From Bacillus methanolicus MGA3 (lineage in GTDB: Bacteria > Bacillota > Bacilli > Bacillales > Cytobacillaceae), in NCBI RefSeq assembly GCF_000724485.1, contig NZ_CP007739.1:3273036-3337035 (forward strand): 64,000 nt of DNA, in the 5' to 3' direction. The translations under genes were made by a program, and so were the position numbers. Below are positions 27,027-35,712 of this stretch, piece by piece. The notes under the pieces are model-generated. The model did no database searches. It was not told where the DNA came from and saw only the letters and a program-made list of their open reading frames with translations. Each line of letters begins with the position of its first letter. The first letter of the stretch is position 1.

Positions 27027-28172
27027 ATGGGCAAAAAAATATTAATCATTTCTTCTGAACATACAGGTCATGGGCATAAAAGCATAACAGAAGCATTGTG
27101 CGAAAAGATTGGAAATAACCGTGACATAAAAATACATGTCGTAGATGGCTTTTCGCTTGGCGGACAAACTCTGTTAAGCATCGGCAAACTTTACGGCCCG
27201 ATCACGAGAAAAGCAGAAAATTTATGGAAGATGGTATATAATATATCATCTGATTACCCAAATTTAATTAATCATTTTATTGAAGAATTAATTAGGAAAA
27301 ACTTTCTGAAATTATTGGAAGAAGTAAAACCAGATTTGATTTTATCAGTCCACCCTAATTTTAATGGTTCCGTATTAAATATTTTAGAGAAGCAATATAT
27401 TAAGATTCCTTTTATTACACTTATTGCTGATCTTGTAAACATTAGTCCACTTTGGGCAGATAAAAGAGCCGATTTTATTATAAGTCCAACTGTCGAAGCT
27501 CGAGATAAGTGTATAGAATATGGAATCCCTGCTGAAAATATTAAAGTTTTAGGATTCCCGGTTCGAGCTAGGTTTTTTAGAAATAGCACAAATAAAAAAG
27601 TTTTTTATCGAAAAGATGCACCTTTAAAATGTTTAATCATGAGCGGTGGCGAAGGTGTAGGCAATATGAAAAAGATTGCTGAAATTCTGCTTGATCACTT
27701 TGATTGCACCGTTACTATTGTTGCAGGAAGAAATGTCAAACTAAAAGAAAAATTAGAGCACTCACTTCGAAGACAATACGGGGATAAAGTTAAGATTTAC
27801 GGTTTTACAAAAAACATCCATGACCTCATGTTAGCTTCAGATATTGCTTTTACGAGAGGCAGCCCTAATGTCATGTTTGAAGCTATTGCTTCCAATACAC
27901 CGATGATCATAACAGGTGCTTTACCCGGCCAAGAAGAGGACAATCCTTACTTTGCCGAAAAATCAAACCTTGGAGTGGTATGTAAAAATACAAATGAAAT
28001 TAAACAGATTATCTCCAAATTACTTGAAAATGATGGTGAAGAACTAAATCATATTATAAATTGCCAAAGAAAATTTATAAATCCACATGCTGCAGAAGAC
28101 ATCTTACAGTTCATCATAAATGTTGAAGAACATTCATATGAAGCTGCTGCGCCAAGTTTTTCCTATAATTAA
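27027..28172 (+). CDS. MGDG-synthase / UgtP-like glycosyltransferase
   Basis: A 381-residue GT-B fold enzyme. The N-terminus KKILIISSEHTGHGHKSITEAL with GHGH is the acceptor-side motif of MGDG synthases and UgtP-type diacylglycerol glucosyltransferases; SVHPNFNGSVLNIL and TLIADLVNISPLW follow, and the C-terminal half has the UDP-sugar site (SGGEGVGNMKKI, FTRGSPNVMFEAIASNTPMI). In Bacillus UgtP adds glucose from UDP-glucose to diacylglycerol to make membrane glycolipid and the lipoteichoic acid anchor. It is more divergent than a true UgtP, so it may use another lipid acceptor. GAAAGG precedes the ATG; two hairpins follow. Confidence 0.82.
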   Translation: MGKKILIISSEHTGHGHKSITEALCEKIGNNRDIKIHVVDGFSLGGQTLLSIGKLYGPITRKAENLWKMVYNISSDYPNLINHFIEELIRKNFLKLLEEVKPDLILSVHPNFNGSVLNILEKQYIKIPFITLIADLVNISPLWADKRADFIISPTVEARDKCIEYGIPAENIKVLGFPVRARFFRNSTNKKVFYRKDAPLKCLIMSGGEGVGNMKKIAEILLDHFDCTVTIVAGRNVKLKEKLEHSLRRQYGDKVKIYGFTKNIHDLMLASDIAFTRGSPNVMFEAIASNTPMIITGALPGQEEDNPYFAEKSNLGVVCKNTNEIKQIISKLLENDGEELNHIINCQRKFINPHAAEDILQFIINVEEHSYEAAAPSFSYN

Positions 28173-28203
28173 GCTCTGTTAATGTTGGTTTTTCACTAAA
28201 AAG

Positions 28204-28231
28204 AAAAAGGCTGATTTTTATCAGCTTTTTT
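28204..28231 (+). terminator. Terminator after the MGDG-synthase-like gene
   Basis: AAAAAGGCTGA pairs with TCAGCTTTTTT, followed by more T. Confidence 0.8.
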
Positions 28232-28268
28232 GTTTGCCTTCTTTAATTGAGGAAAAACGAATCAGGCT

Positions 28269-28322
28269 AAAAAAAGCAAGGGGAAAGATTAACATGATAA
28301 TCTTTCCTCCATTGCTTTTTTT
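28269..28322. terminator. Bidirectional terminator next to rlmH
   Basis: AAAAAAAGCAA...GGAAAGATTA pairs with TAATCTTTCC...TTGCTTTTTTT in a long stem with T-runs on both strands; it ends rlmH on the minus strand. Confidence 0.8.
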
Positions 28323-28343
28323 AATTCAGCTAATCATTCTCAT

Positions 28344-28823
28344 TTACTTATGATACGGCTCCCCCCTAATAATTCGAAACGCCCGATAGATTTGCTCTAC
28401 CAAAATAAGCCTCATCAACTGATGTGGAAAAGTCATTTTTGAGAAGGATAGTTGTTCATTGGAACGTTTCAAGACTTCATTGCTTAGGCCAAGCGACCCT
28501 CCGATGACAAAGGCTATTTTGCTTTTACCGTATGTGGCGAGTTTGTCAAGGCTGTCGGCCAGTTCTTCGGACGATTTCATTTTTCCCTGGATCGCCAGTG
28601 CGATGACATATGCATCAGGGCTTAGTTTTGCTAAAATCCTTTCTCCTTCTTTTTGCTTTACTTGTTCCATTTCTGTATCGCTCAGGATTTCCGGCGCTTT
28701 TTCGTCCGGTACTTCGATGACTTCTACTTTTGCATAAGAAGAGAGCCGTTTTAAATATTCTTCAATTCCTTGCTTTAAATATTTTTCTTTCAATTTGCCA
28801 ACGGTCACAATTGAGATATTCAC
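28344..28823 (-). CDS. rlmH: 23S rRNA (pseudouridine1915-N3)-methyltransferase RlmH
   Basis: A 159-residue SPOUT methyltransferase, the usual length. The SAM-binding trefoil knot is seen at the C-terminus: [20 protein letters not shown] and [35 protein letters not shown], the latter nearly invariant in RlmH. It methylates pseudouridine 1915 in helix 69 of 23S rRNA in assembled 70S ribosomes. The start is GTG with GTGAGGG 7 bases upstream. In B. subtilis (yydA) it occupies the same place relative to htrC and the wal operon. A group of DnaA boxes lies just upstream. Confidence 0.97.
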   Translation of the reverse strand: MNISIVTVGKLKEKYLKQGIEEYLKRLSSYAKVEVIEVPDEKAPEILSDTEMEQVKQKEGERILAKLSPDAYVIALAIQGKMKSSEELADSLDKLATYGKSKIAFVIGGSLGLSNEVLKRSNEQLSFSKMTFPHQLMRLILVEQIYRAFRIIRGEPYHK

Positions 28824-28914
28824 AGTTTACCCTCACTTTACAAACAATTTACGAACAACATATCCACAACAGTTATCCACATATCAACATTTACTATCCA
28901 CATCTTGTATGAGA

Positions 28915-29076
28915 TCATTCGTTCGCCACAATATATACAGCTGGCTTTTCACAATATCCACAGGTTATTAACAGCTGTTTTTTGTCTGAAATTTTTGTTA
29001 ATACTGGTGCTGTTTCATAGTCATCAACGATCACATCCAATGCCAATTCCACATGTTCTTCACAGCAATAAATCAT
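28915..29076 (-). CDS. yyzF: CxxH/CxxC small zinc-ribbon-like protein (YyzF family)
   Basis: A 53-residue protein. It opens MIYCCEEHVELALDVIVDDY and ends with LLITCGYCEKPAVYIVANE. The CxxxxH/CC...H and CGYC motifs are probable metal ligands and define the CxxH/CxxC family of Bacillaceae. GAGGGG lies 9 bases before the ATG at 29074-29076. It sits between rlmH and htrC, the position of yyzF in B. subtilis. Function is unknown. Weak DnaA boxes overlap its 3' end. Confidence 0.85.
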   Translation of the reverse strand: MIYCCEEHVELALDVIVDDYETAPVLTKISDKKQLLITCGYCEKPAVYIVANE

Positions 29077-29233
29077 CTTAAAACCCCTCTATATCAATGT
29101 TTTTCACTTTTCTAACAGTTTTAAAAACAATTAGCTATTTCATTATAATACACTTGCTGTTATAATCGTTTCTTATTTTTTATCGTATAAAATGAATGTA
29201 TACTTATCCACAATTGTGGCCTTACTCGAAAAG

Positions 29234-29269
29234 AAAAAGCAGGACAGCTGTTTATGCCTCCTGCTTTTT
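29234..29269 (-). terminator. Terminator of the wal-htrC operon
   Basis: AAAAAGCAGGA pairs with TCCTGCTTTTT; read on the minus strand it ends in TTTTTC, 20 bp after the htrC stop. Confidence 0.85.
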
Positions 29270-29289
29270 AAGTTATCCACAATTTATAA

Positions 29290-30524
29290 TTACAGCGACT
29301 CTCCGGTAAGCTTCAATGTTGTCTCTTTCAGCTTTCCATTCCGGTAAAATTTAATTTTTAATTTGTCGCCGATCTTCTTGTTATTATAAAGGTATTTGCG
29401 AAGATCAACGACATCTTTGATTTGTTTTCCATCCATCTCCACAATGACATCAAGCTCCCGAAGACCGGCTTTTGCTGCAGGTGAATTTGGAACAACTTCG
29501 CGAATTGCAGCGCCATAGTTGACATCTTTCGGCAGCTTCAATGCTTCTTGCTGATAATAAGCCGGAATTTCATTAACAGATTTGAGGTCTACACCCATGT
29601 ATGGCCGTTTAACCTCTCCGAACTTCTCTAAATCGTCTATAATCGGTTTAGCAGAGTTGATCGGAATTGCCAATCCAATTCCCTCAACGGCCTGCTGGGC
29701 AATTTTCATCGAATTAATTCCAATTACTTGCCCCTCAATATTCACTAATGCACCTCCGCTGTTGCCAGGGTTAATCGCTGCATCTGTTTGGATAACTTCT
29801 GCCTGCCAGTCGACAATTCCGTCTTGGTTAAGATCAACCGGAATAGTGCGCCCCAGTCCCGAAATAATTCCCTCTGTAACCGAACCGGAAAAAGTCGGTC
29901 CGAGCGGGTTTCCTATTGCGATAACAGGTTCACCGGGCTTCAAATTATCGGAATTGCCGAATTGAGCGACACTTTTTACCTTTTTCCCATCAATCTCTAA
30001 TACGGCTAAGTCTGACCAAATATCGGCTCCTCTAAGTTTAGCAGGCAGTTTTGTACCATCTGCTAAACTGACTTCAAGTTTGTTTGCGCCTTCCACTACG
30101 TGATTGTTCGTAACGACATACGCTTTGCCGCCCTCTTTTTTATAAATAACGCCTGAACCGGTACCGGCTGTTTCTTCTTGATCTTGTTCTTGATCCGACC
30201 AAAAGCTTGTCGATTGGATATTGGATACTCCAACAACAGCACCACGAACTTTGTCAACAGCCTGCGTTACGCCTGAAACAACATTTAGCTGGACATTTTT
30301 TGTAATTCCTGCCGTCTGGTTTGCATGATTATCCGCTTTTTCCTGCAAGTTGTTATCAGGTTGAATATTGTATGGCAGTAAATGTAAGTCGACTAATTTT
30401 GGGAATGAAACGATCACTAAGAATGCACCCAAAATAGCTGCTATTAAACTGGCAAGGAAATATCCCCCCAGTTTCCTTTTTGTTTTTTATAACGGTTTTC
30501 ATAATCTTGATCATAATAGCCCAC
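29290..30524 (-). CDS. htrC: HtrA-like membrane serine protease HtrC, with apparent 1-nt frameshift
   Basis: The main frame (29290-30432, 380 codons from a TTG) encodes a trypsin-like protease: catalytic triad in VTNNHVVEGA (His), SDLAVLEI (Asp) and NPGNSGGALVN (Ser), then a PDZ domain from about KRPYMGVDLK to the end. The true N-terminus lies upstream in another frame: GTG at 30522-30524, with AAAGGAA before it, encodes a tail GYYDQDYENRYKKQKGNW. A G run of 6 (30464-30469 on the plus strand as C) then breaks the frame; with 7 G the tail would run straight into GGYFLASLIAAILGAFLVIV, the membrane anchor. Either a sequencing slip or real inactivation. The protease would face the outside and degrade misfolded envelope proteins; it follows yycJ as in B. 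subtilis. Confidence 0.85.
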
Positions 30525-30656
30525 TTTACATCATTCCTTTCCTGCAAAACGAATACTAAAAATTATTCTTTCTTTCTATCCACAATTATACTCTTGCAGA
30601 AATGATTTTCTAACGAAAAGCATTACAAAATCAAGTTTTACGTCTTTTTTTTGTGG

Positions 30657-30770
30657 AAAAAGGGCGGAGCTGCGCCAACAAAAATAGAAATGTTAACTTG
30701 TCTAAAGCAAGAATCTTGTTTAGCTTTGTAAATAGTTAGATCCTGGCTTCGCTCACACCGCCTTTATTAT
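30657..30770. repeat. Possible MITE-like element with GC-rich imperfect ends
   Basis: In the stretch 30525-30971, which holds no gene, AAAGGGCGGAGCTGCGCC (from 30659) and GGCTTCGCTCACACCGCCTTT (about 30747-30767, shown approximately) are imperfect inverted copies. The GGGCGGAGCTGCGC core also occurs inverted at 26896-26911. Weak evidence. Confidence 0.3.
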
Positions 30771-30809
30771 GTTTGGTGATGTTTTAAAATGAGACCTATT
30801 TCCATGTTT

Positions 30810-30831
30810 GGGTTGGGAATAAAAACTCATG
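30810..30831 (+). repeat. Dispersed GGTTGGGA-AAAAACTCAT motif, copy 2
   Basis: GGGTTGGGAATAAAAACTCA plus TG, followed by CAAGTTTTCTATA. Copy 1 (7873-7894) shares TTTCCATGT before it; copy 3 (45977-45999) has CAAGTTTTCTATA before it instead. Confidence 0.65.
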
Positions 30832-30897
30832 CAAGTTTTCTATAAATTTTCCTACTGAATAATAGAATATTCGGCCAACGGATAAGGAGAATAATAA

Positions 30898-30947
30898 AAG
30901 AAGGAATGAAAAAGCCACTTTCATTCGGGCTTTCATTCCTTCTTTTA
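30898..30947 (-). terminator. Terminator after yycJ
   Basis: AAGAAGGAATGAAA and TTTCATTCCTTCTT form a perfect 14-bp stem. It separates the wal operon from htrC, at least partly. Confidence 0.8.
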
Positions 30948-30971
30948 TCTAACTCGTTAACCTATAAACCT

Positions 30972-31766
30972 TTAAACAGCGGTCAAAACGGTTGGAATTT
31001 TTGGATCTGTATCATAGAGGCTGAATTGTTCTCCGACAATAAATCCTTTTCTTTCTAGAATTTGTGTTACTGACATTCGAGCCAAGTCTTTTAAATTGTT
31101 ATCTTTGCTAAGATGAGCAAGGTAAATACGTTTTGTATGATCTCCGATCACCTCGCTCATGGCGATGGCTGCATCTTCATTTGATACATGTCCAAAATCA
31201 CTTAAAATACGCCTTTTTACATTCCATGGATACCGGCCCATCCGCAGCATTTCAACATCATGGTTGCTTTCAAATACATATATATCCGCATTGGAGATAA
31301 TTCCTTTCATACGGTCGCTGACATAACCGGTATCGGTAATGAGCACGAGCTTTTTTCCTTCATGATGAAATATATAAAACATAGGCTCAGCTGCATCGTG
31401 AGATACGCCAAACGATTCAATATCGAGAGAACCAAAGCTCTTTACTGTTTCCATTTCAAACGTGAATTTTTGATCTAGTGGGATATCCCCAATTAACCCA
31501 TCCATTGCTTTCCATGTTTTTTCATTTGCGAATATCGGAACATTATATTTTCGGGCGACAACCCCTAAGCCTTTAATATGATCACTGTGCTCATGCGTAA
31601 TAAGAATTCCTGAAAGCTTGTCCATACTTCGATCGATTTTCTGAAACAAACCTTCCATCTGTTTTCCGCTCAATCCTACATCAACAAGAAAGGAATGTTC
31701 CTCTGTCTCCACATAGATCGCATTTCCCGTACTCCCGCTGGCGAGAACACTAAAATGCATCGTCAT
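30972..31766 (-). CDS. yycJ: YycJ/WalJ metallo-beta-lactamase-fold nuclease-like protein
   Basis: A 264-residue metallo-beta-lactamase-fold protein. HEHSDHIKG (residues 58-66) is the HxHxDH metal motif; further ligands lie in [23 protein letters not shown] and HLSKDNN. This is the YycJ/WalJ family, proposed to coordinate cell division and DNA replication or repair through a 5' exonuclease activity. It is the last gene of the walRKHIJ operon and starts with ATG preceded by GGAGTG. Confidence 0.95.
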   Translation of the reverse strand: MTMHFSVLASGSTGNAIYVETEEHSFLVDVGLSGKQMEGLFQKIDRSMDKLSGILITHEHSDHIKGLGVVARKYNVPIFANEKTWKAMDGLIGDIPLDQKFTFEMETVKSFGSLDIESFGVSHDAAEPMFYIFHHEGKKLVLITDTGYVSDRMKGIISNADIYVFESNHDVEMLRMGRYPWNVKRRILSDFGHVSNEDAAIAMSEVIGDHTKRIYLAHLSKDNNLKDLARMSVTQILERKGFIVGEQFSLYDTDPKIPTVLTAV

Positions 31767-31773
31767 ATCATTT

Positions 31774-32568
31774 TCACTCCATTAATTTTTTTTCATCGTT
31801 GTTTAATTCAATAATTTGCCCTTCAAATGCATTTACTAATAAGTTCTCTTTCTCATTAACAACAAACCTCCAGACAGGAGTTAACACTTGAGATGCCGTA
31901 AAAATTTCATATGTATAATAACCAAGCTCAACTTTTGTTATTTTGCTTCCCGGCTCCAGCACCCCTTTTTGATAAAGAGTTTCAAGCGCCTTTAAAGGGC
32001 TGATCACTTCTTCCTTTTCAGCCATTTCCTCGATATTCTCAAGCAATGTCTGCCTGTATGAAATGATTTGATTTTTATCATTTAGGAAAAACTCAAGAGA
32101 TCCGTTTTTATTGCAATATATAAATTTATCCTGATACTTTTGATAGTAAATAATTTTCTTATCTTTTTCTGAGAATTCCCAGAATGCATACTTGTCACCG
32201 TAGAGAATATTGTTTTTTATAAACGCATTCATCTCGGCCGGTTCAAACTTTTCACCTAATTGAAACGGTTTGTCAAAAGTTCCGTGAATCGTCGTGCCAT
32301 CTACGATCGAAACGGTTTGTCCGCTTAAATTCATCGTTTCTTCTGCTGTGAATGTTTTTGGTTTCGCACTGACATATTGATCTTTAATCGAACCCTTCGG
32401 CAATACCGGATACTTGATTTTATCAGCTGCCAACTTATCTTCAATCGATGTTTCTGTAATCAATTCATATTGGTTTTGAGCACGAACTTTCAAAAACTCA
32501 TACGTAAGATAAATATCCAGAACGAGAAAGGTTAAAATAAAGATTGTTTTGATTTTACTCCAATCCAA
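31774..32568 (-). CDS. yycI: YycI (WalI), membrane regulator of WalK
   Basis: A 264-residue protein with one N-terminal membrane helix ([20 protein letters not shown]) and an extracytoplasmic domain ending near residue 260. With YycH it restrains WalK through their membrane helices in B. subtilis. It begins at a TTG with GAGGAGGGG 6 bases upstream and overlaps the yycH stop by 14 bases, showing tight coupling. Confidence 0.93.
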   Translation of the reverse strand: MDWSKIKTIFILTFLVLDIYLTYEFLKVRAQNQYELITETSIEDKLAADKIKYPVLPKGSIKDQYVSAKPKTFTAEETMNLSGQTVSIVDGTTIHGTFDKPFQLGEKFEPAEMNAFIKNNILYGDKYAFWEFSEKDKKIIYYQKYQDKFIYCNKNGSLEFFLNDKNQIISYRQTLLENIEEMAEKEEVISPLKALETLYQKGVLEPGSKITKVELGYYTYEIFTASQVLTPVWRFVVNEKENLLVNAFEGQIIELNNDEKKLME

Positions 32569-33892
32569 GTTTAACCCCTCCTCGTTCGTCTTTTACGATC
32601 CTTCCCCATGCATTATCATACTTGTAATACCAGTAAGGGGTAAACACAAGGTGCCTTGAGGATTGCTGGTCAATTGATATCCTGTAGCCAATTACCATGT
32701 CCTGAAGCTTTTCTGGTTTAAACCCTTTACTTTTTTGGAGAAATTCAAGCGCTTCTTGGCCTGAATCAAGCACCACTTCACTTATTTCATTGTTCAATGG
32801 GACATCAAGACCAAAGTTAGGGCGGAAATAGCGATAAATATCATTTTGACCCCATATTAGTTCAAGTTCTGACAAACCATTTTCATTAAAAACAGGGTAT
32901 CCTTCTAAATCATAAAGCCTGAAAATAACTTTTTGATTGATCTCGTCCATTCCTGCATAGCGGTAAGAATCCGTCCATCCACCATGTGCGTTTATATAAT
33001 CGATGCTTCTTTGCAGCAAATCTACCGGACCTTTTAAATATTCGCTTTCTTCTTGTGGATTAACAAAAGAAAGCATTTTCATATCATTGTCGACCGTCAT
33101 CATGCTGGATTCACCAATATATTCTTCTTTGCCTGGCCCTACATTTTTTTGGACAAACCTCGGATCGTGGAAAAGTGCTTCTGCAAATTTTTCCGAGCTT
33201 AAATTATAAGAATAATATTTATACTTTTTCATTTTCGGTTTTTCCACCGGCAGAAAAATGCTCCGATAATTTGTTGCTTTATATTCAAAATAACGGGGGT
33301 ATTGATTCGATTGCTTGTAAAATTTTTGATTAAATTCTTTTAAATGGGCTGAACTGACGTGGCTGACATATACTTGCTGCTCTTCTTTAGTTCCATAACG
33401 GACGAAATAAACAATTCCGTCCTCTCCTTCTTTATTGTCCGCATCAATTACAATACGGTTAAATTTGAACTTTGGCAGGTTTCGGTCTTCGATGCTTAAT
33501 ACCGTTTTATATAATTCAATCGGAACTACATCTGGAAAAACAATCTCTACATTCCCATCTGCATGGACAAATTCAGGTAATTGATGAATTTGGTTTGTAA
33601 TGTTTTTGATCCCATAAAAGCTCCACGTGCTTAATTCCCGAATAATTTTATCAATATAAGCGTTAGAAACCGTACCATAATGGTTGCCTTGATAATGAAA
33701 AAGAATTCGATCAGGTTTTACCACTTTGTTTACTTCTTTCTTAGCACCGATCTCGACTTCTCCAATATAGTTTGATTTTTCCATTGTGTCAAAATTCGGT
33801 TGGTACGTCCAAATATTCCACGTTAACACAACACTTAAGATCACTAAAACCATTAAAATGGCGGATTTTATATTTTCATATGTCATGACCAT
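32555..33892 (-). CDS. yycH: YycH (WalH), membrane regulator of WalK
   Basis: A 445-residue protein with a single N-terminal membrane helix (IKSAILMVLVILSVVLTWNIWTY) and a large external domain, the known layout of YycH. It is a negative regulator of WalK, acting with YycI. Start ATG at 33892 or the third codon ATG; the start overlaps the walK stop by 10 bases. Confidence 0.94.
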   Translation of the reverse strand: MVMTYENIKSAILMVLVILSVVLTWNIWTYQPNFDTMEKSNYIGEVEIGAKKEVNKVVKPDRILFHYQGNHYGTVSNAYIDKIIRELSTWSFYGIKNITNQIHQLPEFVHADGNVEIVFPDVVPIELYKTVLSIEDRNLPKFKFNRIVIDADNKEGEDGIVYFVRYGTKEEQQVYVSHVSSAHLKEFNQKFYKQSNQYPRYFEYKATNYRSIFLPVEKPKMKKYKYYSYNLSSEKFAEALFHDPRFVQKNVGPGKEEYIGESSMMTVDNDMKMLSFVNPQEESEYLKGPVDLLQRSIDYINAHGGWTDSYRYAGMDEINQKVIFRLYDLEGYPVFNENGLSELELIWGQNDIYRYFRPNFGLDVPLNNEISEVVLDSGQEALEFLQKSKGFKPEKLQDMVIGYRISIDQQSSRHLVFTPYWYYKYDNAWGRIVKDERGGVKLGLE

Positions 33893-35709
33893 TCATCCTC
33901 TTCTGAGCGATCAACAGGCAGAGTAAAATAAATAGTTGTTCCTTTTCCTTCGACGCTCGTTGCCCAAATGTTTCCTCCATGGGCTTTGACCATTTCTTTC
34001 GCTATCGCGAGCCCCAGTCCTGTGCCGCCCAGCTTTCTTGAGCGAGCCTTATCAACCCGATAAAAACGCTCAAAAATCTTTTCTATATTTTCTTTCGGAA
34101 TTCCAACCCCCTGGTCGGAAATGCTGATCAAGATTTGTTCTTCCTGCTCTTCTACTTTAAATGTGATCTGGCCGCCTTCTGGAGAATATTTTAGTGCATT
34201 TGAAATGATATTATCTAGAATTTGAGTAAGCTTATCTTCATCTGCTTCAACAAAAATAGGACGTTTCGGAAGAAGGCGCTTAAACGTAACATTTTGTTCT
34301 TTCGTCATTTCAAACCGATCGATAATTCGATGGAAAAACTCAATAAAGTCAATCCACTCTTTCTTTAACTTGTAATCTTTGCTGTCCATTTTCGATAATT
34401 GCAGCAAATCATTCACAAGGCGAATCATCCGCTCTGTTTCCGTTTGTGCAACATTTAGAAAGTGAGGAGCAAGCTCTTCGTCTTTCCATGCTCCTTCTGC
34501 GAGAGCCTCGAGATAACTTCTCATTGTCGTAAGCGGCGTCCGCAATTCATGTGATACATTAGCGACAAATTCGCGGCGTTCCATTTCAATTTTTTCTTGA
34601 TCTGTAATATCATGCAATACAGTAATAAGACCGTTGACAAAGCCGGTTTCTTTTTGAATAACCGAAAAATTAGCCCGTAAAATATACGGAGTATTTTTCG
34701 TACTGTAATCTAAAATGACTGATTCACGCTCTTCGAGTAATTTTTCAAATGTATATTCTTCTTCCAGATCGAGAAGTTCGAGAATGGATTGGGATAATAC
34801 TGTTTCACGTGAAACATTCAGCATTTCCGCCGCAGGTTCATTAATTAAAATAACCCTGCCCCGCCGGTCGGTTGCAATAACACCATCCGTCATATAAGAG
34901 AGAACCGATGATAACTTTCTTCGTTCTCCTTCCGTCGTTGCCTGCGCTTCCTGAAGTTTTTTTGTCAAGTTGTTAAAAGTTATGGCAAGCTGTCCGATTT
35001 CATCATATCCATAAACCTTAACTTTACGGGAAAAGTTTCCTTTCGCCATGGCGAGAGCCTGTCTTCTCATGTCCGCAATCGGCCTTGTGATTGTCCGGGC
35101 CAAAAGGACACCGAGAACCGCTGTAATAGCGAGGGCGATGGCTGTTCCGGTAACAAAGATTTTATTGATATCTTTCATTTGTTCAAAAACATTTTCAATT
35201 TTTGCTACCAAATATACAGCTCCAATAACTTCTCGATTATGTTTAATCGGAGTAGAAAGAACCCATATTCGATATCCGTACTTCGGATCAATCCTTACTG
35301 AATCCTGGGGCTCTCCAAGAACAATCGATCTTTTAACTAAAACATCTGTCATTCTTTGATCGACTAAATCCTGATGGTTCGGATCGGCACCGATAATTTT
35401 CAAATTATTATCGACAACCCGGACTTCAGAGATCTCTCCTCCGGAAAAGTCTTTTAAAAGGTCCTTTACTTCATCTTTAAGAAGAGGGTCATCTTTCCCT
35501 CGCACTTTTTGAATTTCTTCTTCAAGATTGTAGGAGAGCAAGTCCACTCGTTTTTCAATCGATGTGTAAAAGTTTTCTTTCAAATTTTTTTCTAGCTCTC
35601 TCACAAAGTAAACACCGATAATTTGAATCGCAACCAAAATAAGAAGAACATAGATGGTCACAAACTTTAAATGAATCGAACGAAAAATACCAACTTTTTT
35701 CATTGGCAA
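33883..35709 (-). CDS. walK: Sensor histidine kinase WalK
   Basis: A 608-residue essential sensor kinase for cell-wall homeostasis. Order: membrane helix 1 (about 14-36), external PAS/Cache-like domain (to about 180), membrane helix 2 (about 184-204), HAMP (RTITRPIADMRRQALAMAKG), cytoplasmic PAS (about 265-370), HisKA with VSHELRTPL (His 387) and the ATPase domain with NALKY, DQGVGIP and GGTGLGLAIAK. The frame opens at TTG (35709); the ATG two codons later is equally possible, since AGGAG lies inside the walR end. A perfect parS lies inside the gene (34801-34816), encoding VSRET. Confidence 0.97.
   Translation of the reverse strand: MPMKKVGIFRSIHLKFVTIYVLLILVAIQIIGVYFVRELEKNLKENFYTSIEKRVDLLSYNLEEEIQKVRGKDDPLLKDEVKDLLKDFSGGEISEVRVVDNNLKIIGADPNHQDLVDQRMTDVLVKRSIVLGEPQDSVRIDPKYGYRIWVLSTPIKHNREVIGAVYLVAKIENVFEQMKDINKIFVTGTAIALAITAVLGVLLARTITRPIADMRRQALAMAKGNFSRKVKVYGYDEIGQLAITFNNLTKKLQEAQATTEGERRKLSSVLSYMTDGVIATDRRGRVILINEPAAEMLNVSRETVLSQSILELLDLEEEYTFEKLLEERESVILDYSTKNTPYILRANFSVIQKETGFVNGLITVLHDITDQEKIEMERREFVANVSHELRTPLTTMRSYLEALAEGAWKDEELAPHFLNVAQTETERMIRLVNDLLQLSKMDSKDYKLKKEWIDFIEFFHRIIDRFEMTKEQNVTFKRLLPKRPIFVEADEDKLTQILDNIISNALKYSPEGGQITFKVEEQEEQILISISDQGVGIPKENIEKIFERFYRVDKARSRKLGGTGLGLAIAKEMVKAHGGNIWATSVEGKGTTIYFTLPVDRSEEDEWS
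34801..34816. promoter_or_regulatory. parS site inside walK (perfect)
   Basis: TGTTTCACGTGAAACA is the full 16-bp palindromic consensus bound by Spo0J/ParB. It lies 29 kb from dnaA. Confidence 0.93.
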
Positions 35710-35712
35710 ATC

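Larger units (their letters stand above)
28873..29281. promoter_or_regulatory. DnaA-box group around yyzF, outside oriC
   Basis: Three perfect TTATCCACA boxes lie at 28873-28881, 29204-29212 and 29273-29281, with one-mismatch boxes at 28894-28902 (CTATCCACA) and 28954-28962 (ATATCCACA), and ATATCCACA again at 28859-28867. B. subtilis is known to have DnaA-box clusters near the origin outside oriC, one of them, as I recall, by yydA (rlmH). Confidence 0.65.

Noticed and set aside
26842..27045. 67-codon open frame before the MGDG-synthase-like gene
   Set aside because: No ribosome-binding site, overlaps the next start, and contains a dispersed GC-rich repeat; composition is like non-coding DNA.
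30356..30547. 63-codon frame over the htrC N-terminus
   Set aside because: It is the third frame of the htrC start; the conserved tail is read from the GTG at 30524 instead.
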